Positions 5,673 to 6,498 of a DNA stretch of 6,498 bases are shown here, in pieces. The translations under genes were made by a program, and so were the position numbers. Origin of the DNA: Desulfobia sp. (lineage in GTDB: Bacteria; Desulfobacterota; Desulfobulbia; Desulfobulbales; SURF-16); NCBI GenBank assembly GCA_030608985.1, contig JAUWDC010000072.1:1-6498 (forward strand). The letters are read 5' to 3'. A model generated the notes under the pieces. It made no database searches, was not told the origin of the DNA, and saw only the letters and a list, made by a program, of their open reading frames with translations. How positions within the stretch are numbered: the stretch's first letter is position 1; each line of letters starts with the position of its first letter.

Positions 5673-6299
5673 ATGTCCAGTACGAGTGATAAAATTAAAT
5701 CAAAAAGAGCTGAAATCCTTGATGGACTAAGTTCTCTTTCCGATCAGACCCTCGAGAAGGCCTTCCCATACTACTCCCCAGCTTTTATCAGAGAGACTCT
5801 TACCGAGGCTGCCAAGCTCTTCCGGGACTCTGTACAACAGCAGGCCGATCCACTCCAGGAACAGGACGATATCGACAATAGTGCTGTTTCAGGTTCAACC
5901 CTGTATCTCTATACAGATGGAGCATCCAGAGGAAATCCTGGACAGGGCGGTGCCGGTGTCGTCATCACTGACAGTATGGGGAGTGAAGTATTCAGTAAGG
6001 GGTTTTACCTTGGTCATTGCACAAACAATGAAGCCGAATACAAAGCCCTGATTATTGGTCTGGCAGAGGCTTCCGGCAGCGGGTGTGACAACATTATCAT
6101 TTTTTTGGATTCTCAGCTTATCGTCCGGCAGATAAACGGTGAATACCAGGTAAAAAATAAAAATCTTATCCCTCTTTTCGGGCAGGTAATGGACCTGCTG
6201 GCCTTTTTCCGAAAATACAGAGTTGAGTATATACCCCGCTCAGAAAATACTCAAGCTGACCAATTGGCCAATGAGGGTATAGATAACAGAGATAAATGA
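5673..6299 (+). CDS. RNase HI-family protein with N-terminal helical extension
   Basis: RNase HI-fold enzymes cut the RNA strand of RNA-DNA hybrids using two metal ions. All four acidic residues are visible: D82 in YTDGASRGNPG, E120 in NNEAEY, D146 in FLDSQLIV and D196 in ADQLANEG. The domain covers about 75-205. It resembles the archaeal/YpdQ-like (RVT_3-type) branch more than E. coli RnhA. The catalytic-loop His region (GHAGHPEN in E. coli) is replaced by IPRSENTQ, and the basic protrusion is missing. The first 75 residues are extra: a helical stretch (about 3-55) with an FPYYSPAFIRETL block, then an acidic Gln/Asp-rich linker. I do not recognise this part. The ATG has no clear Shine-Dalgarno and lies 23 bp after the preceding stop, suggesting translation coupled to the zinc-ribbon gene. 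No alternative in-frame start lies between that stop and this ATG. Confidence 0.9.
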   Translation: MSSTSDKIKSKRAEILDGLSSLSDQTLEKAFPYYSPAFIRETLTEAAKLFRDSVQQQADPLQEQDDIDNSAVSGSTLYLYTDGASRGNPGQGGAGVVITDSMGSEVFSKGFYLGHCTNNEAEYKALIIGLAEASGSGCDNIIIFLDSQLIVRQINGEYQVKNKNLIPLFGQVMDLLAFFRKYRVEYIPRSENTQADQLANEGIDNRDK

Positions 6300-6498
6300 T
6301 TAATTTTCCAGATTCGACGTAATTATTTGAAATATTGTTCTTTTTTACATGTTGCATGTTTCTGAATTAGGTTTAAGGTTTAGGGTGTAAGGTATAAGTA
6401 AAATATTACGTAATTTCGACTTAAGGGCCTTTCTTAAACCTTATACCTATCGCAAAATTTGATATTTTTCATAATACATAATATATCAATATGTAATT
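6300..6498. other. Gene-free AT-rich tail with repeats
   Basis: No open frame with coding character is visible in these 199 bp. There is a short hairpin ACATG-TTG-CATGT at 6349-6361. Its T-run lies before the stem rather than after it, so it is not a convincing terminator. A 10-bp perfect palindrome ATTACGTAAT is at 6405-6414, between the arms of a heptamer-repeat element. The last 50 bases are very AT-rich and hold inverted arms TTGATAT (6459-6465) and ATATCAA (6483-6489) with a 17-base centre. Confidence 0.6.
6369..6448. repeat. Second 7-bp-period array with an inverted counterpart
   Basis: Left arm units are AGGTTTA, AGGTTTA, GGGTGTA and AGGTATA (6369-6396). The right arm carries TTAAACC and TTATACC (6434-6447), which are the same units on the other strand. 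AGGTTTAAG (6369-6377) is exactly complementary to CTTAAACCT (6433-6441). AGGTATAAG (6390-6398) is exactly complementary to CTTATACCT (6440-6448). The element is about 80 bp, has no coding capacity and sits after the last gene of the cluster. It could be a small mobile or palindromic repeat element, or a slippage array that has been inverted. Confidence 0.65.

Noticed and set aside
6349..6361. ACATG-TTG-CATGT hairpin as terminator of the RNase HI-family gene
   Set aside because: The stem is only 5 bp and the T-run precedes rather than follows it, so it lacks the form of an intrinsic terminator in either direction.

Overview
The window looks like chromosomal DNA of moderate G+C with AT-rich intergenic gaps, from a Desulfobacterota-type (deltaproteobacterial) anaerobe. 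The main pointer is a stand-alone 219-residue siroheme sulfite reductase of the small 'assimilatory-type' class known from Desulfovibrio. Lineage is inferred from gene content only. There are no phage, insertion-sequence, CRISPR or toxin-antitoxin signs, and the genes are mostly housekeeping.

Layout. Positions 1-51 (minus) hold the first 17 codons of phosphoglycerate kinase (pgk), cut by the window edge. It follows glyceraldehyde-3-phosphate dehydrogenase (gap, 122-1324, minus), so the two look like one lower-glycolysis unit. A 7-bp-period repeat array (81-122) lies between them. Next on the minus strand is rmuC (1435-2838), a membrane-anchored coiled-coil protein with a nuclease-like core. 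A 128-bp AT-rich divergent region separates rmuC from the small sulfite reductase (2967-3626, plus). This region carries promoter-like hexamers and a 17-bp near-palindrome that could be an operator.

A tRNA with anticodon CAT (3701-3777) follows, with its own good promoter. It is more probably the isoleucine AUA decoder than elongator methionine. A strong hairpin plus T-run (3876-3914) closes it.

The right half is a plus-strand cluster: a Nif3/DUF34 metal protein (4036-4869), a coiled-coil C4 zinc-ribbon protein (4927-5649, TTG start) and an RNase HI-family protein with an extra N-terminal helical region (5673-6299). From memory, the same trio of families is adjacent in actinobacteria (Rv2230c-Rv2229c-Rv2228c of Mycobacterium tuberculosis). 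That makes it the most interesting functional lead here. The final 199 bp hold no gene. They contain a second 7-bp-period array with an inverted counterpart, then very AT-rich DNA.

The most unusual non-coding structure is the pair of heptamer arrays near the two ends. I see no clear evidence for a wholly new system.
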